A DNA stretch of 64,000 nt from Shouchella oshimensis. Lineage in GTDB: Bacteria; Bacillota; Bacilli; Bacillales; Bacillaceae_D. How positions within the stretch are numbered: the stretch's first letter is position 1; each line of letters starts with the position of its first letter. Positions 47,357 through 56,713 of this stretch are shown here, piece by piece. A model generated the notes under the pieces. The model had not been told where the DNA came from. It did not search any database and saw only the letters and a list, made by a program, of their open reading frames with translations. The position numbers and the translations under genes are program-made. The stretch covers positions 2,328,667-2,392,666 of the forward strand of contig NZ_KV917380.1 in assembly GCF_002019765.1 (NCBI RefSeq). Direction: 5' to 3'.

Positions 47357-48628
47357 ATGGACACTTCAAAGCAGTATGCAGCGAGACTCGATGCAACTGA
47401 TGCCCTAGCTCCTTATCAAAAAGAGTTTTATCTTAATAAAGACACCATCTATATGGATGGCAATTCATTAGGGCTACTAAGCAAGAGAGCTGAGCAGACG
47501 GTTCTACAAGTGCTTGAAGATTGGAAAACATATGGAATTGATGGATGGACAGATGGTCAATACCCTTGGTTCACTCTTTCTGAGAAATTAGGTTCGTCAA
47601 TGGCTCCATTGATTGGTGCATCAGCAGAAGAAGTGTTAGCAATGGGCTCAACAACGGTCAATCTTCATCAATTACTTGCAACGTTTTATCAACCAACAGC
47701 TGACCGTTACGTTATTGTGAGTGAAGCCCTTAGCTTTCCGACAGATCTTTACGCCATTCATTCACATCTTGATCTTCATAGCATCTCTCATAAGGAAGGA
47801 CTCCGTTTAATTGAGAGTCAAGACGGTCATACATTATCTGAGGAAGAGATCATTGCCTCATTTGATAATGACGTTGCAGTAGTTATTCTTTCAAGTGTAC
47901 TCTATCGAAGCGGACAGCTATTATCTCTTGAACGATTAACAAAGGCAGCCCATGATAACGGAATTTTAATTGGCTTTGATCTTTGCCATTCTATTGGCTC
48001 TGTCCCTCATCAACTCAAGCAATGGGATGTTGATTTTGCTTTCTGGTGCACGTATAAGCATTTAAATGGCGGGCCCGGTAGTGTTGGCGGTTTATTTGTT
48101 CATGAAAAGCATCACACCGCATTGCCTGGCCTTAGAGGCTGGTTTGGTTCTGATAAGTCAAAACAATTCGATATGAGCCCGCTGTTTCATAAAAGTGCAT
48201 CTGTAGGATCGTACCAGCTGGGAACGCCTCACCTTTTATCCATGGCACCACTCATTGGCTCGTTAGACATGTTTACTGAAGTTGGCATAGAGGCCATTCG
48301 AAAGAAATCCTTGGCACTCACCCATTATTTACGTTATCTATTAAACCAGCTACCAGACACTCAGTCGTTTACAATTTCGACACCTGTGCATGATAAGGAG
48401 CGCGGAGGGCATCTTCTTCTCGAGCATCCAGAAGCTGCACGCATATGTAAAGCACTTAAATCCCATGGTATTATTCCTGATTTCCGCAGTCCGAACGGTG
48501 TCCGCATTGCACCTGTTGCCCTCTATAATTCATTTACAGATGTTTATAAGACTGCACAAACCCTTGCAGCCATCATGAAAAATAAAACGTATCTACAATT
48601 TGAAAACAAACGAGGAGTGATTGCATAG
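47357..48628 (+). CDS. kynU: Kynureninase
   Basis: A 423-residue PLP hydrolase of fold type I splitting kynurenine into anthranilate and alanine. The N-terminal YMDGNSLGLLS and the PLP lysine motif WCTYKHLNGGPGSVGG are diagnostic. It is the first gene of kynU-kynB-kynA, transcribed as one unit: kynB begins on the next base after its stop. A TATACA stretch near 47326 with a weak -35 16 bp upstream is a possible promoter. The start has GGACG upstream. Confidence 0.95.
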   Translation: MDTSKQYAARLDATDALAPYQKEFYLNKDTIYMDGNSLGLLSKRAEQTVLQVLEDWKTYGIDGWTDGQYPWFTLSEKLGSSMAPLIGASAEEVLAMGSTTVNLHQLLATFYQPTADRYVIVSEALSFPTDLYAIHSHLDLHSISHKEGLRLIESQDGHTLSEEEIIASFDNDVAVVILSSVLYRSGQLLSLERLTKAAHDNGILIGFDLCHSIGSVPHQLKQWDVDFAFWCTYKHLNGGPGSVGGLFVHEKHHTALPGLRGWFGSDKSKQFDMSPLFHKSASVGSYQLGTPHLLSMAPLIGSLDMFTEVGIEAIRKKSLALTHYLRYLLNQLPDTQSFTISTPVHDKERGGHLLLEHPEAARICKALKSHGIIPDFRSPNGVRIAPVALYNSFTDVYKTAQTLAAIMKNKTYLQFENKRGVIA

Positions 48629-49258
48629 ATGGGTTGGATTGATATTACAATGCCACTACATAACGGTATTGCTCATTGGCCAGGCGACACACCTTTCTCC
48701 TACACATTATCGGCACCTATGGAAGAAACAGGGTCGGTGAATATAGGTGAAATTACGACTAGTACTCACACAGGTACTCATGCTGATGCACCGTTTCATT
48801 ATCACGAGACAGGGGCAACCATTGATGCACTACCGTTAGAGACGTATGTAGGACCAGCTCTTATAATTACTGCTATTGGGGTACAAACCATTAATCAAGC
48901 TTTACTTGAAACGTATGATTTAACCGGTGTCAGACGCCTACTTATTAAAACAAAAACGAAAACGGATTCAACTGTTTTTCCAACAGATATTCCATACGTT
49001 ACAGAAGATGGAGCAAATTATTTACTGAAGAAAGGTGTTTCTTTATTAGGTGTGGATGTCCCGAGTGTTGACCCATTAACCAGTAAAGACTTAGTCGGCC
49101 ATCATAGTCTCGGCAAAGCCAATATCGCCATTATTGAAAACCTGATGCTTGATCATGTGGAGGCTGGCTTATATGAATTTATTGCCCTACCTCTTCGCAT
49201 TGTTGGCGGTGATGGCAGCCCAGTACGTGCCATTATTAAACCTTTGGAGAGTGATTGA
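48629..49258 (+). CDS. kynB: Kynurenine formamidase
   Basis: A 209-residue cyclase-family metal hydrolase that removes formate from N-formylkynurenine. The metal motif [12 protein letters not shown] (HxGTHxDxPxH) is intact, and DVPSVDPL is typical of the family. The ribosome binding site GAGGAGTG lies inside kynU. Its stop codon is 2 bp before the kynA ATG. Confidence 0.93.
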   Translation: MGWIDITMPLHNGIAHWPGDTPFSYTLSAPMEETGSVNIGEITTSTHTGTHADAPFHYHETGATIDALPLETYVGPALIITAIGVQTINQALLETYDLTGVRRLLIKTKTKTDSTVFPTDIPYVTEDGANYLLKKGVSLLGVDVPSVDPLTSKDLVGHHSLGKANIAIIENLMLDHVEAGLYEFIALPLRIVGGDGSPVRAIIKPLESD

Positions 49259-49260
49259 CC

Positions 49261-50085
49261 ATGACAAACAATAGCCAATCTGCTTATACAGACTTTAAAG
49301 ATAAAATGACCTACAGTGATTATTTGCAGCTTGAACCGATTTTAAATAGTCAAAAGCGACTGTCTGATCATCACGATGAAATGTTGTTTATAGTGATTCA
49401 TCAAGTAAGTGAATTGTGGATGAAACTAATGCTCCACGAAATACGTGGTGCGATTACCTCCTTGCAACAAGATCAATTTCAACCTGCCTTTAAACAGCTT
49501 GCTCGCGTTTCAAAAACCCAAGCACAAATTATTCAAGCGTGGGATGTTCTCGCTACATTGACACCAAGTGAATATGTTGAATTTCGAGATAGTCTAGGAC
49601 AAGCGTCTGGCTTTCAATCCTATCAACACCGTCAACTCGAGTTCCTATTAGGCAAAAAAACGCCACATATCTTAAAAATCTATGAAAATGAGCCGACCAT
49701 CTTAGCAGGGTTACAAGCAGATTACGAGAAGCCTACTCTTTACGATGAGGCCATTCAAGCCCTTGCACGGGCAGGGTTATTTTCAGATAAAACCATACTA
49801 GAAAGAGATGTAACAAAAAGCCATCAGTCAACGGATTCGGTTAGAGACGCATGGCAAATCGTTTATCAACAATCGAACCGCTATTGGAATCTTTACCAGC
49901 TCGCCGAAAAGCTCGTTGATCTCGAAGACTGGCATCAGCAATGGCGATTTCGACATTTAAAAACCGTCGAGCGAATTATTGGAATGAAGTCAGGTACAGG
50001 AGGCTCCGCAGGCGTTCATTATTTAAAAGCTGTTCTCGACGACTACTTCTTTCCAGAGCTTTGGGAATTACGCACAACCATTTAA
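49261..50085 (+). CDS. kynA: Tryptophan 2,3-dioxygenase
   Basis: A 274-residue haem dioxygenase opening the indole ring of L-tryptophan to N-formylkynurenine. Family stretches: [35 protein letters not shown] with the distal pocket, and the [12 protein letters not shown] substrate/haem loop. With kynB and kynU it forms the complete route from tryptophan to anthranilate. No kynurenine 3-monooxygenase is present here, so the product is anthranilate rather than 3-hydroxyanthranilate. GGAGAG lies in the kynB tail. A strong terminator follows. Confidence 0.95.
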   Translation: MTNNSQSAYTDFKDKMTYSDYLQLEPILNSQKRLSDHHDEMLFIVIHQVSELWMKLMLHEIRGAITSLQQDQFQPAFKQLARVSKTQAQIIQAWDVLATLTPSEYVEFRDSLGQASGFQSYQHRQLEFLLGKKTPHILKIYENEPTILAGLQADYEKPTLYDEAIQALARAGLFSDKTILERDVTKSHQSTDSVRDAWQIVYQQSNRYWNLYQLAEKLVDLEDWHQQWRFRHLKTVERIIGMKSGTGGSAGVHYLKAVLDDYFFPELWELRTTI

Positions 50086-50092
50086 AACCATT

Positions 50093-50137
50093 AAAAAACG
50101 TACAAGCTCCATTTTTATGCAAAGCTTGTACGTTTTT
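50093..50137. terminator. Bidirectional terminator kynA / methyladenine glycosylase
   Basis: AAAACGTACAAGCT (50095-50108) pairs with AGCTTGTACGTTTT (50123-50136), with T-runs on both strands, between the convergent genes. Confidence 0.9.
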
Positions 50138-50710
50138 TTATTTGTTTTCGATAAAGCGAAAAGGGAAGTACTTTGCTTGTCCTGTGTTCTCAATCCCAAT
50201 TCGCTTCGTCGCTACTGGTACTCCATTTTTTTGCCCGTTATAACCAATATAAAGCGGACCATCTATAAACGACTCTCCATAGGCGTTCATTGAAATACCC
50301 ATTGCTTGTGTTAATTTTCCTGGTCCATTTGCAAACTGTTTGTCCTGAGCAGATTTCCCTCTTAAAGATTCCATTTTTTCAATTCCGCATACAGGCTCAA
50401 TGCCTCGAATGAGCACGGCTTCAGGCTGACCACTTCTTTCTGCAACGACATTTAATAGACAATGCGTATGCATCGTATACGTATAAACATGTCCCGGGTC
50501 CTCGTACAAAATACGAGTACGTTTGGTTTGTTTTCTGCCGTAACTATGACAGGCTCGATCCAAAACACCTAAATATGCTTCTGTTTCGGTAATTCTACCC
50601 ACTAGAAGCTCTCCATTAAGAAAATGAACTAAATAATTTCCGATAAGTGCTTTTGCTAAATCGATTGTTGACTGAGCATAAAAATGGGCTGGCATTCTTT
50701 CAACAGACAT
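50138..50710 (-). CDS. DNA-3-methyladenine glycosylase (AAG/MPG family)
   Basis: A 190-residue repair glycosylase of the mammalian AAG type. Conserved stretches are LAKALIGNYLVH, RITETEAYLGVLDRACHSYG with the catalytic Glu, and FANGPGKLTQAMGI. It excises alkylated purines for base excision repair. It is monocistronic, convergent with the kyn operon. Confidence 0.92.
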   Translation of the reverse strand: MSVERMPAHFYAQSTIDLAKALIGNYLVHFLNGELLVGRITETEAYLGVLDRACHSYGRKQTKRTRILYEDPGHVYTYTMHTHCLLNVVAERSGQPEAVLIRGIEPVCGIEKMESLRGKSAQDKQFANGPGKLTQAMGISMNAYGESFIDGPLYIGYNGQKNGVPVATKRIGIENTGQAKYFPFRFIENK

Positions 50711-50727
50711 AAAACCTTCCTTTCCTA

Positions 50728-51522
50728 TTAACTAAGTCGAATGTCTGATGTTGGGACAATTGGTAGCAATTGACCTAGCGTATAACTCACACCAATGAAG
50801 ACGACCAACAACAAAAGAAATTGCCCATCGACCCAACGGTACGACATAGGATAATAAAATGTTCGTTTTTCTTGGGTAAACTGCTTTGCTTCCATCGCCA
50901 CCGCTAGTTTCTGTGCTCGTCGAATCGCCTGAGTTAGTAACGGTATAACATAAAAGGATACCGCTCGATACAGACGTTTTCCTCCTGGCTTTTGTTTTGC
51001 ATTTCTAATTTGATAAGCATGACGAAGCGTTTGGAACTCCCCTACCATAATCGGTAGCATTCGCACCGCCGCTAAAAAGGCATAAGCAAACGTTGGTGGT
51101 AGCTTAAGCTGCTGCATCAGAGAATAAAATAAGAGTACAGGCTTTGTCGTTAGAAGAAATAGTAAACCAAGAGTTGCAAATAAAGTTGCTCGTATGCCTA
51201 GATGAAGACCTGTATAGAAGCTTTCCTCTGTAATATGAAGTAGTCCCCATTTTACCCAAGTGGTTTCACCTTGTCCAAAGAACATCATTGTTGTTGAAGC
51301 AGAGACAAATAAAAGAACAAATGATGCAACATATAAAAGTACATATCGTTTAGGGTGCCCTGAAAAAAAGACTGTAACGAGAAGGGCACATACAACCATA
51401 AAGAATAATACATTTGGATTGTGAATGAGCACAATGACAAAAAACAGCGCAAGCAAACAAAGAAGTTTAACTGTTGGATTAATGCTTGTGAGAAATGTAT
51501 CATGTAGCGAGTACACCTTCAA
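50728..51522 (-). CDS. ykoC: ECF transporter T component (thiamine-precursor, YkoC-like)
   Basis: A ~264-residue membrane protein with five to six membrane segments and the coupling-helix signatures ARMLP-like (AAVRMLPIMV) and ARA-type (RAQKLAVAMEAKQF) of EcfT proteins. It couples the two ATPase domains to the substrate-binding YkoE. The start TTG at 51522, close behind AAAGGAGG, is preferred; it overlaps the ATPase gene by 23 bp. Last gene of the riboswitch-controlled operon. Confidence 0.85.
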   Translation of the reverse strand: MKVYSLHDTFLTSINPTVKLLCLLALFFVIVLIHNPNVLFFMVVCALLVTVFFSGHPKRYVLLYVASFVLLFVSASTTMMFFGQGETTWVKWGLLHITEESFYTGLHLGIRATLFATLGLLFLLTTKPVLLFYSLMQQLKLPPTFAYAFLAAVRMLPIMVGEFQTLRHAYQIRNAKQKPGGKRLYRAVSFYVIPLLTQAIRRAQKLAVAMEAKQFTQEKRTFYYPMSYRWVDGQFLLLLVVFIGVSYTLGQLLPIVPTSDIRLS

Positions 51523-52930
51523 GTTGCCTCCTTTCACTCGGAATAAGTGCTCCATTTTTTACATGCCATTCTTGTGTCGCAAACAGACGAACAAGCGTTT
51601 TATCATGTGTAACCATCACGATTGTGCCACCTGATTGACGAAAGTCCTCCATTAAATCGAGCAACGCAAACGTATGGTACGCATCCTGACCAAACGTAGG
51701 TTCATCAAGAAAAAGAAATGGTTTTGAATGAACAAACGCTGTCGCTACGCTTAGTCGTCTTTTTTGACCAACAGAAAGCCTGTATGGATGAACAGTACAG
51801 TATTCAGAAAGCCCGAACCGCTGTAGAATTGTCTTTACTAGGGCTTTTTCGTCGGCATTCGTTGCTGAAAAGAGCAATTCTTCTTCCACATTGGTTGTAA
51901 CAAATTGAAATTCTGGATGTTGAAATACAAAGTTAATTCGATCTGATACATGTTCTTTCCGATGTACGAGTTCACCGTTTAATGTGTATTGACCTTTATG
52001 GTGAAGTAAATTCATTAATCCATAAAGCAGCGATGATTTGCCTGCACCATTCACCCCAGTTATACAAATCCAATCGTTCTCATATACAGTCGCTTCCTTA
52101 ACGGTAACAAGTGGTTTTTTTCGTCTTAAAAGCTGCCAATCGTTAAGTGCTAGCACCTCTTTTGGCTGTTTGAAACGGCGAGTAACCGTTTTTTCTCTTG
52201 CGTAGTCCTCCCACGAATGTGGATGCCAGATCCCAGCAGCTATTACTTCTTTTCGATACTCGTTAAAGAAAACACTAGCCTTTGAATCCGCTACTAGCTG
52301 CCCTCGATGATTAAAGAGTAGAACTCGATCCATATGTGGGAGTGCCTCTGTAATTCGGTGCTCAACGGCTACAACGGTCTTTCCTTCAGCATGTTTCGCC
52401 ACTTCATTCCATAATTGAACTGCCCCATCAGGATCAAGCAAAGCAGAAGGCTCGTCTAACAACATACATTCTTTATCATGGAGCATGGCTGAAGCTAAAG
52501 CCAATCGTTGCTTCATTCCCATAGATAATGTTTGGATCGCTGTATGAGGCTGATCCTTTTGTAAACCAACCGTTGTGAGCATTCTTTTTATAATGGCGAG
52601 CATGTCCTCTGAAGCGACTTGCTGATTTTCCAACATAAATGCAAGCTCTTCATCTACATAAGGCATACAAAACTGTGAGTCCGGATCTTGAAAGACGTAG
52701 CTGCACGGTGGGACTTGATACAAATCAGCGTTTACTTCAAACTGGTTCGTTGTCTCGAGAAGTTTAGCAATTACTTGTAACAAAGTCGATTTCCCTGCAC
52801 CACTTGGCCCTACAATTAAGACTTTTTCACCTGGTTTAATTGTGCAGGAAACTCGATCTAAAATGAGTTTCCCACTCTGTTGATCTCGTACAGTGAGCTC
52901 CTTTAATACAATTGGTTGATGCGCATTCAT
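51500..52930 (-). CDS. ykoD: ECF transporter ATPase with two fused ABC domains (YkoD-like)
   Basis: A 476-residue cytosolic ATPase in which the two ECF ABC domains are fused. Domain 1 (about 1-230) has GPSGAGKST and LSMGMKQRLALASAML; domain 2 (about 260-476) has GVNGAGKSS and LSVGQKRRLSVATAF. Both Walker B stretches are intact (LLDEPSALLD, FLDEPTFGQD). It energises uptake with YkoC and YkoE. It overlaps the upstream S-component gene by four bases. Confidence 0.9.
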   Translation of the reverse strand: MNAHQPIVLKELTVRDQQSGKLILDRVSCTIKPGEKVLIVGPSGAGKSTLLQVIAKLLETTNQFEVNADLYQVPPCSYVFQDPDSQFCMPYVDEELAFMLENQQVASEDMLAIIKRMLTTVGLQKDQPHTAIQTLSMGMKQRLALASAMLHDKECMLLDEPSALLDPDGAVQLWNEVAKHAEGKTVVAVEHRITEALPHMDRVLLFNHRGQLVADSKASVFFNEYRKEVIAAGIWHPHSWEDYAREKTVTRRFKQPKEVLALNDWQLLRRKKPLVTVKEATVYENDWICITGVNGAGKSSLLYGLMNLLHHKGQYTLNGELVHRKEHVSDRINFVFQHPEFQFVTTNVEEELLFSATNADEKALVKTILQRFGLSEYCTVHPYRLSVGQKRRLSVATAFVHSKPFLFLDEPTFGQDAYHTFALLDLMEDFRQSGGTIVMVTHDKTLVRLFATQEWHVKNGALIPSERRQLEGVLAT

Positions 52931-53505
52931 GAAAACGGCCTTCCTTTATGATGTGATCCAAACGAATCCAGAACCCCTGTCTTTTGCAATGCTTGTACCA
53001 GTTTAGCAGCTAAAACACCTGTAATGAGAATGGCACCAATCGTTCGTAAACTTATTCGCACAACGAGCGCCCACGTTGTCAGTTGACCAATGTTGGCATA
53101 TAAGAAATCTAATCCAATTGAAGCAAAACTTGCAAACACACCACCTAGCATGGCAGTCCAAATGGAGTACACTTTATAACGGAAGAGTGCAAAGGCTAAC
53201 TCCATACCGATTCCTTGGAGAATGCCATATATAAGCAATATGCCACCATACGGAGAGCCTGCGATAAATTCTCCAGATGCCGCAGCCGTTTCAGCAATTA
53301 AAGCTACAAACGGTTTTTTAATAATTAAAGCCGCTATTGTCCCTGCAATAAACCACATCCCATAGATAAGCTGCTCCAGTTGTAAACCAAATAATCCAAC
53401 AACGTCTGTAACAGGACTCCATAATCGGTAAACAACCGCAAACACTGTGGCAATCATAACTGTCACAATAATATCAACTAACGTCAGCCTATTCTTCTTT
53501 TTCAT
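52927..53505 (-). CDS. ykoE: ECF transporter S component, YkoE-like (thiamine precursor HMP)
   Basis: A 192-residue integral membrane protein with about six segments, matching the YkoE family (IVTVMIATVFAVVYRLWSPV, then GMWFIAGTIAALIIKKP). It is the substrate-binding subunit for hydroxymethylpyrimidine or a related thiamine precursor. The TPP riboswitch and terminator directly upstream confirm the thiamine link. It is the first gene of ykoEDC. Confidence 0.9.
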   Translation of the reverse strand: MKKKNRLTLVDIIVTVMIATVFAVVYRLWSPVTDVVGLFGLQLEQLIYGMWFIAGTIAALIIKKPFVALIAETAAASGEFIAGSPYGGILLIYGILQGIGMELAFALFRYKVYSIWTAMLGGVFASFASIGLDFLYANIGQLTTWALVVRISLRTIGAILITGVLAAKLVQALQKTGVLDSFGSHHKGRPFS

Positions 53506-53533
53506 TTTGACTCCTATCCACCACTATGAACAC

Positions 53534-53562
53534 AAAAAACGTTCCATCTAAACGACGGAACG
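53534..53562 (-). terminator. Riboswitch expression platform: terminator
   Basis: On the minus strand CGTTCC and GGAACG (53557-53562 with 53540-53545) form a stem followed by TTTTTT (A-run 53534-53539). It lies between the TPP aptamer and ykoE, so ligand binding would cause premature termination. Confidence 0.85.
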
Positions 53563-53611
53563 ACGCATGCAAATAAACTGGCTAGACTTTTAACAACCAA
53601 TTGGTTTACAT

Positions 53612-53698
53612 ATCGCACTTCCCTTCGCTAGCATTATCTAGATCAGGTAAAGGGTTAAGGATTTATCCTCTCTCAGCTTTTCGCACCCCTAGTGGATT
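53612..53698 (-). ncRNA. TPP riboswitch (THI element)
   Basis: On the minus strand the conserved segments occur in order: ACTAGGGGTGC, GCTGAGAG, the ACCC...ACCTGATC stretch, TAGATAATGCTAGCG and AAGGGAAG. These are the core elements of the thi box. A 3' terminator follows at 53534-53562, and the operon downstream is ykoEDC. Confidence 0.97.
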
Positions 53699-53724
53699 TT
53701 ATAATTTTTGTTAAGCTAATTAGA

Positions 53725-54537
53725 TCATATTCGTGAAGCTTTATCAAGGGAATGTTTCACTTTCTCTAAACGAACTAACTCTTCCAGCGATTCAATCATA
53801 TAGGTAGCATGGATACTCGTTTCATTTGCTTGGTTCTCTCGATTCAGCCACACAGATGGAATGCCACTTGCATTTGCACCTTTAATATCTGTATGAAGGT
53901 TATCACCAACCATAATGGCTTCGTGGGGTTCTAGCTCCAGTCGATGTAAGGCTTCCTCAAACATTAGAACGTCAGGTTTCCCTCTTCCAAATGACCCAGA
54001 TATAAGAATATGATCAAAATAGGGCACAAGCTCAGGTGTTAATTCTAGCTTTGTATTTTGTAAATCTGGTGAGCCATTAGTCAGTAACACAAGATGAACT
54101 TTATCCTTCAAAGCATTTAATGTTGAAAACGTGTCGTCATAGACAACCGGGTGTTTACGACGCTCCACCGGAAATACATTTGCTAGATGTTGGGCAAACG
54201 CTTCGTTGTCAATGCCCACTTTTTTCAACCCTTCATGCCATGCTGCTTTTTGATAAACCGGTGCAATCTCTCTTAACGCTTTAAAGCCTTCCTCTTCATC
54301 ACGAAAGCTGCCCCATAATCCTTCAAATGGATTAATCCCAATGTTCACTGTGAAAGGATACGTTTCATAGGACTGATAAAGTCTTCTTGCTTCTTCCCTT
54401 ACCCACACCTCGAGTTCGTTTGGATCGAGTTCTTTTTCAATAGCTGCTTGTAAACACGTTTGCTTAAATGCTAAGGCGATACTTTTTTTATCCCAAAGCA
54501 AGGTATCGTCTAAATCCAGAAATACAGCTTTTATCAT
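53725..54537 (-). CDS. HAD-family phosphatase (YjjG/YfnB-like)
   Basis: A 270-residue HAD hydrolase with all motifs: the nucleophile in AVFLDLDDTLLWD, VLLTNGSPDL, a Lys in GRGKPDVLMFEEAL, and MVGDNLHTDIKGA. The cap is of the helical type found in pyrimidine 5'-nucleotidases. Substrate not determined. ATG 54537 is chosen with GAGGG upstream; the frame extends 21 bp further without support. It directly follows ilvE. Confidence 0.8.
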   Translation of the reverse strand: MIKAVFLDLDDTLLWDKKSIALAFKQTCLQAAIEKELDPNELEVWVREEARRLYQSYETYPFTVNIGINPFEGLWGSFRDEEEGFKALREIAPVYQKAAWHEGLKKVGIDNEAFAQHLANVFPVERRKHPVVYDDTFSTLNALKDKVHLVLLTNGSPDLQNTKLELTPELVPYFDHILISGSFGRGKPDVLMFEEALHRLELEPHEAIMVGDNLHTDIKGANASGIPSVWLNRENQANETSIHATYMIESLEELVRLEKVKHSLDKASRI

Positions 54538-54557
54538 TGGTTCCCTCGCTTTACCCA

Positions 54558-55640
54558 TTAATCGTTATCAATTTCAACAATCCACCCGAAACGATCTTCT
54601 TCTTTTCCAACGTGTAGATCTGTTAAGTAATTGTATAGTTTTTGAGCTAAAGGACCCGTTTTATTATGATGGATGGTAATGTTTTCATCGTTCCATTCTA
54701 ATTGTCCAACTGGAGAAATAACCGCAGCAGTTCCGGTTCCAAACACTTCTTCTAAGATCCCATCTCGATGAGCTCGAAAGATTTCTTCTATTTCAACTTG
54801 CTGTTCTTTTACAGTTAATCCCCAGTCTTTTAGCACCTGAATGACACTATTTCGCGTGACACCATCAAGAATACTATCGTTTAACTTAGGAGTCACAATC
54901 TCGCCATTAATTTTAAAGAATACATTCATGCTTCCGACTTCTTCGACGTACTTCTTTTCACTTGCATCTAGCCATAATACTTGCGCCTTTTGCTTAGCTG
55001 TCGCGCGCTCCTGGGCTTTATATGCAGAGGAGTAGTTGCCGGCTGTTTTTGCTGTACCCGTTCCTCCAGGTGCAGCACGAGTATAGCGTTCCTCGACTAA
55101 AATACTAACTGGTGACATCCCTTCTTTGTAATAAGCACCTACTGGGGATAAAATCACCATTAGTTTATACGACTGAGAAGGAGCCACACTTAAATTCGGT
55201 TCTGTTGAAATAATAAATGGACGGATATAAAGAGAAGTCCCTTCTTTTTCAGGAATCCACTTTTTATCAATGATCAACAATTCTTTTAAATAACTTAATA
55301 ATTGTTCTTCATCAACAGGTGGAATCGTTAACCTTTCACTAGAACGATTAAGACGTTTAATATTCATATCCGGTCGAAATAAACGAATGGTTCCGTCTTC
55401 TTTCGAACGATACGCTTTTAAGCCTTCAAAAACAGTTTGTCCATAATGAAATACCATTGAAGCTGGATCAAGGGTTAAAGGCTGGTATGGAATAATACGT
55501 GGGCTATACCACCCCTTCTCTTCAGAGTAATCCATAATAAACATATGATCTGTAAAAACAGTTCCGAAAACAAGAGAATCTGGATCTGGTTTTTGCTTTT
55601 CGTGGGTACATTTCATAACTTCTAGCGTATGTTCTGACAT
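54558..55640 (-). CDS. ilvE: Branched-chain amino acid aminotransferase
   Basis: A 360-residue fold-type IV PLP aminotransferase of the long (BCAT II) form. FHYGQTVFEGLKAYR, the PLP-lysine region GTAKTAGNYSSAYKAQ, and EEVFGTGTAAVISPVG are diagnostic. It performs the last step of Leu/Ile/Val synthesis or the first of their degradation. ATG 55640 is preferred behind AAAGGGAG; 16 upstream in-frame codons are unsupported. I find no T-box in the ~160-bp leader region. Confidence 0.92.
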   Translation of the reverse strand: MSEHTLEVMKCTHEKQKPDPDSLVFGTVFTDHMFIMDYSEEKGWYSPRIIPYQPLTLDPASMVFHYGQTVFEGLKAYRSKEDGTIRLFRPDMNIKRLNRSSERLTIPPVDEEQLLSYLKELLIIDKKWIPEKEGTSLYIRPFIISTEPNLSVAPSQSYKLMVILSPVGAYYKEGMSPVSILVEERYTRAAPGGTGTAKTAGNYSSAYKAQERATAKQKAQVLWLDASEKKYVEEVGSMNVFFKINGEIVTPKLNDSILDGVTRNSVIQVLKDWGLTVKEQQVEIEEIFRAHRDGILEEVFGTGTAAVISPVGQLEWNDENITIHHNKTGPLAQKLYNYLTDLHVGKEEDRFGWIVEIDND

Positions 55641-55799
55641 AAAAAAGCTCCCTTTCTTACTCCTTATAAAATAAGTATCTTTGTCCATACTAAATCAAAA
55701 TAGGATTTTTTATCATATAACTATAACATGAATTTGTATTTTCAAACAGTTTAAACATTACAAACAAACACTAAGTATGCACTAAAGAAGGGATGAAAC

Positions 55800-56672
55800 A
55801 TGAGACGATACGAGGAATTGCGTAAAGGTGAGGGTGGGGCATGGTTAAGTATTGGCACATACCTTTTCTTGGCTAGCTTAAAACTAATCATTGGTTACCT
55901 CTTTTTGTCACAAGCCCTCGTGGCAGACGGCTACAACAATGCTGCTGACATTATTGTTTCCGTAGCTGTATTAGTTGGTTTGCGTATCTCCCAGAAGCCA
56001 CCTGATCATGACCACCCATATGGTCATTTCCGAGCTGAACATATCGCAGCACTCCTAGCTTCGTTTATTATGGCGGTTATCGGTTTACAAGTCTTACTAA
56101 GTGCCGGTACAACGCTGTTTGCAAATGAACGAGTTGAAGCACCTAGTTTGATTACTGCCTGGGTAGCTGGCTTTAGTGCAATTGTTATGCTTTTTGTCTA
56201 TCGCTATAACCGGAAGTTAGCAGATAAAATTAATAGCCAAGCATTAAAAGCGGCTTCACAAGATAATAAGAATGATGCCCTAGTCAGTATTGGTGTTGTC
56301 ATTGGAATTGTAGGGTCTCATCTTCATTTGAGCTGGATTGATCCTTTAATGGCTTTTTTAATTGGTCTTATTATTTGTTATACGGCCTGGTCCATTTTTA
56401 AAGAAGCAAGTCACTCGTTGACAGATGGATTTAGTGAAGAAGCACTCCAACCCTTTACATCAACCGTTTTAACGATTGACGGTGTGGAAGATGTATTGAA
56501 CATTAAAGCAAGACAAGTTGGTTCAACCATTTACGTTGATGTAACGATTTCCGTTATGCCATCTATGACCGTTCGCACTAGCCATGACATTGCCGACCTT
56601 ATTGAAAAAACGCTTCGAGATCATCATGATGTAACAGAAACAACTGTTCATGTTGAACCAGCTGCAATGTAA
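55800..56672 (+). CDS. Cation diffusion facilitator (CDF) metal transporter
   Basis: A 290-residue metal/proton antiporter with six membrane segments and a cytosolic C-terminal domain (about 210-290). Metal-site residues in segments 2 and 5 are visible as ADGYNNAADIIVS and QDNKNDALVSIG; the Asn in the first motif and Asp in the second fit the Mn2+-type CDF group rather than Zn2+ (His). That makes manganese (MneP/MneS-like) the best guess. HDHPYGHFRAEH forms the conserved loop. AAGGGATG precedes the ATG. Confidence 0.85.
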   Translation: MRRYEELRKGEGGAWLSIGTYLFLASLKLIIGYLFLSQALVADGYNNAADIIVSVAVLVGLRISQKPPDHDHPYGHFRAEHIAALLASFIMAVIGLQVLLSAGTTLFANERVEAPSLITAWVAGFSAIVMLFVYRYNRKLADKINSQALKAASQDNKNDALVSIGVVIGIVGSHLHLSWIDPLMAFLIGLIICYTAWSIFKEASHSLTDGFSEEALQPFTSTVLTIDGVEDVLNIKARQVGSTIYVDVTISVMPSMTVRTSHDIADLIEKTLRDHHDVTETTVHVEPAAM

Positions 56673-56678
56673 ATCAAA

Positions 56679-56708
56679 AGAAGCTGCAGTCGTTTCTGCA
56701 GCTTCTTA
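56679..56708. terminator. Bidirectional terminator CDF / wall protein
   Basis: Perfect 12-bp stem AAGAAGCTGCAG (56679-56690) with CTGCAGCTTCTT (56697-56708), six-base loop, between convergent genes. Confidence 0.85.
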
Positions 56709-56713
56709 CTTGT

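Noticed and set aside
55641-55799. T-box leader upstream of ilvE
   Set aside because: The interval is too short and no T-box core sequence or specifier stem is visible.
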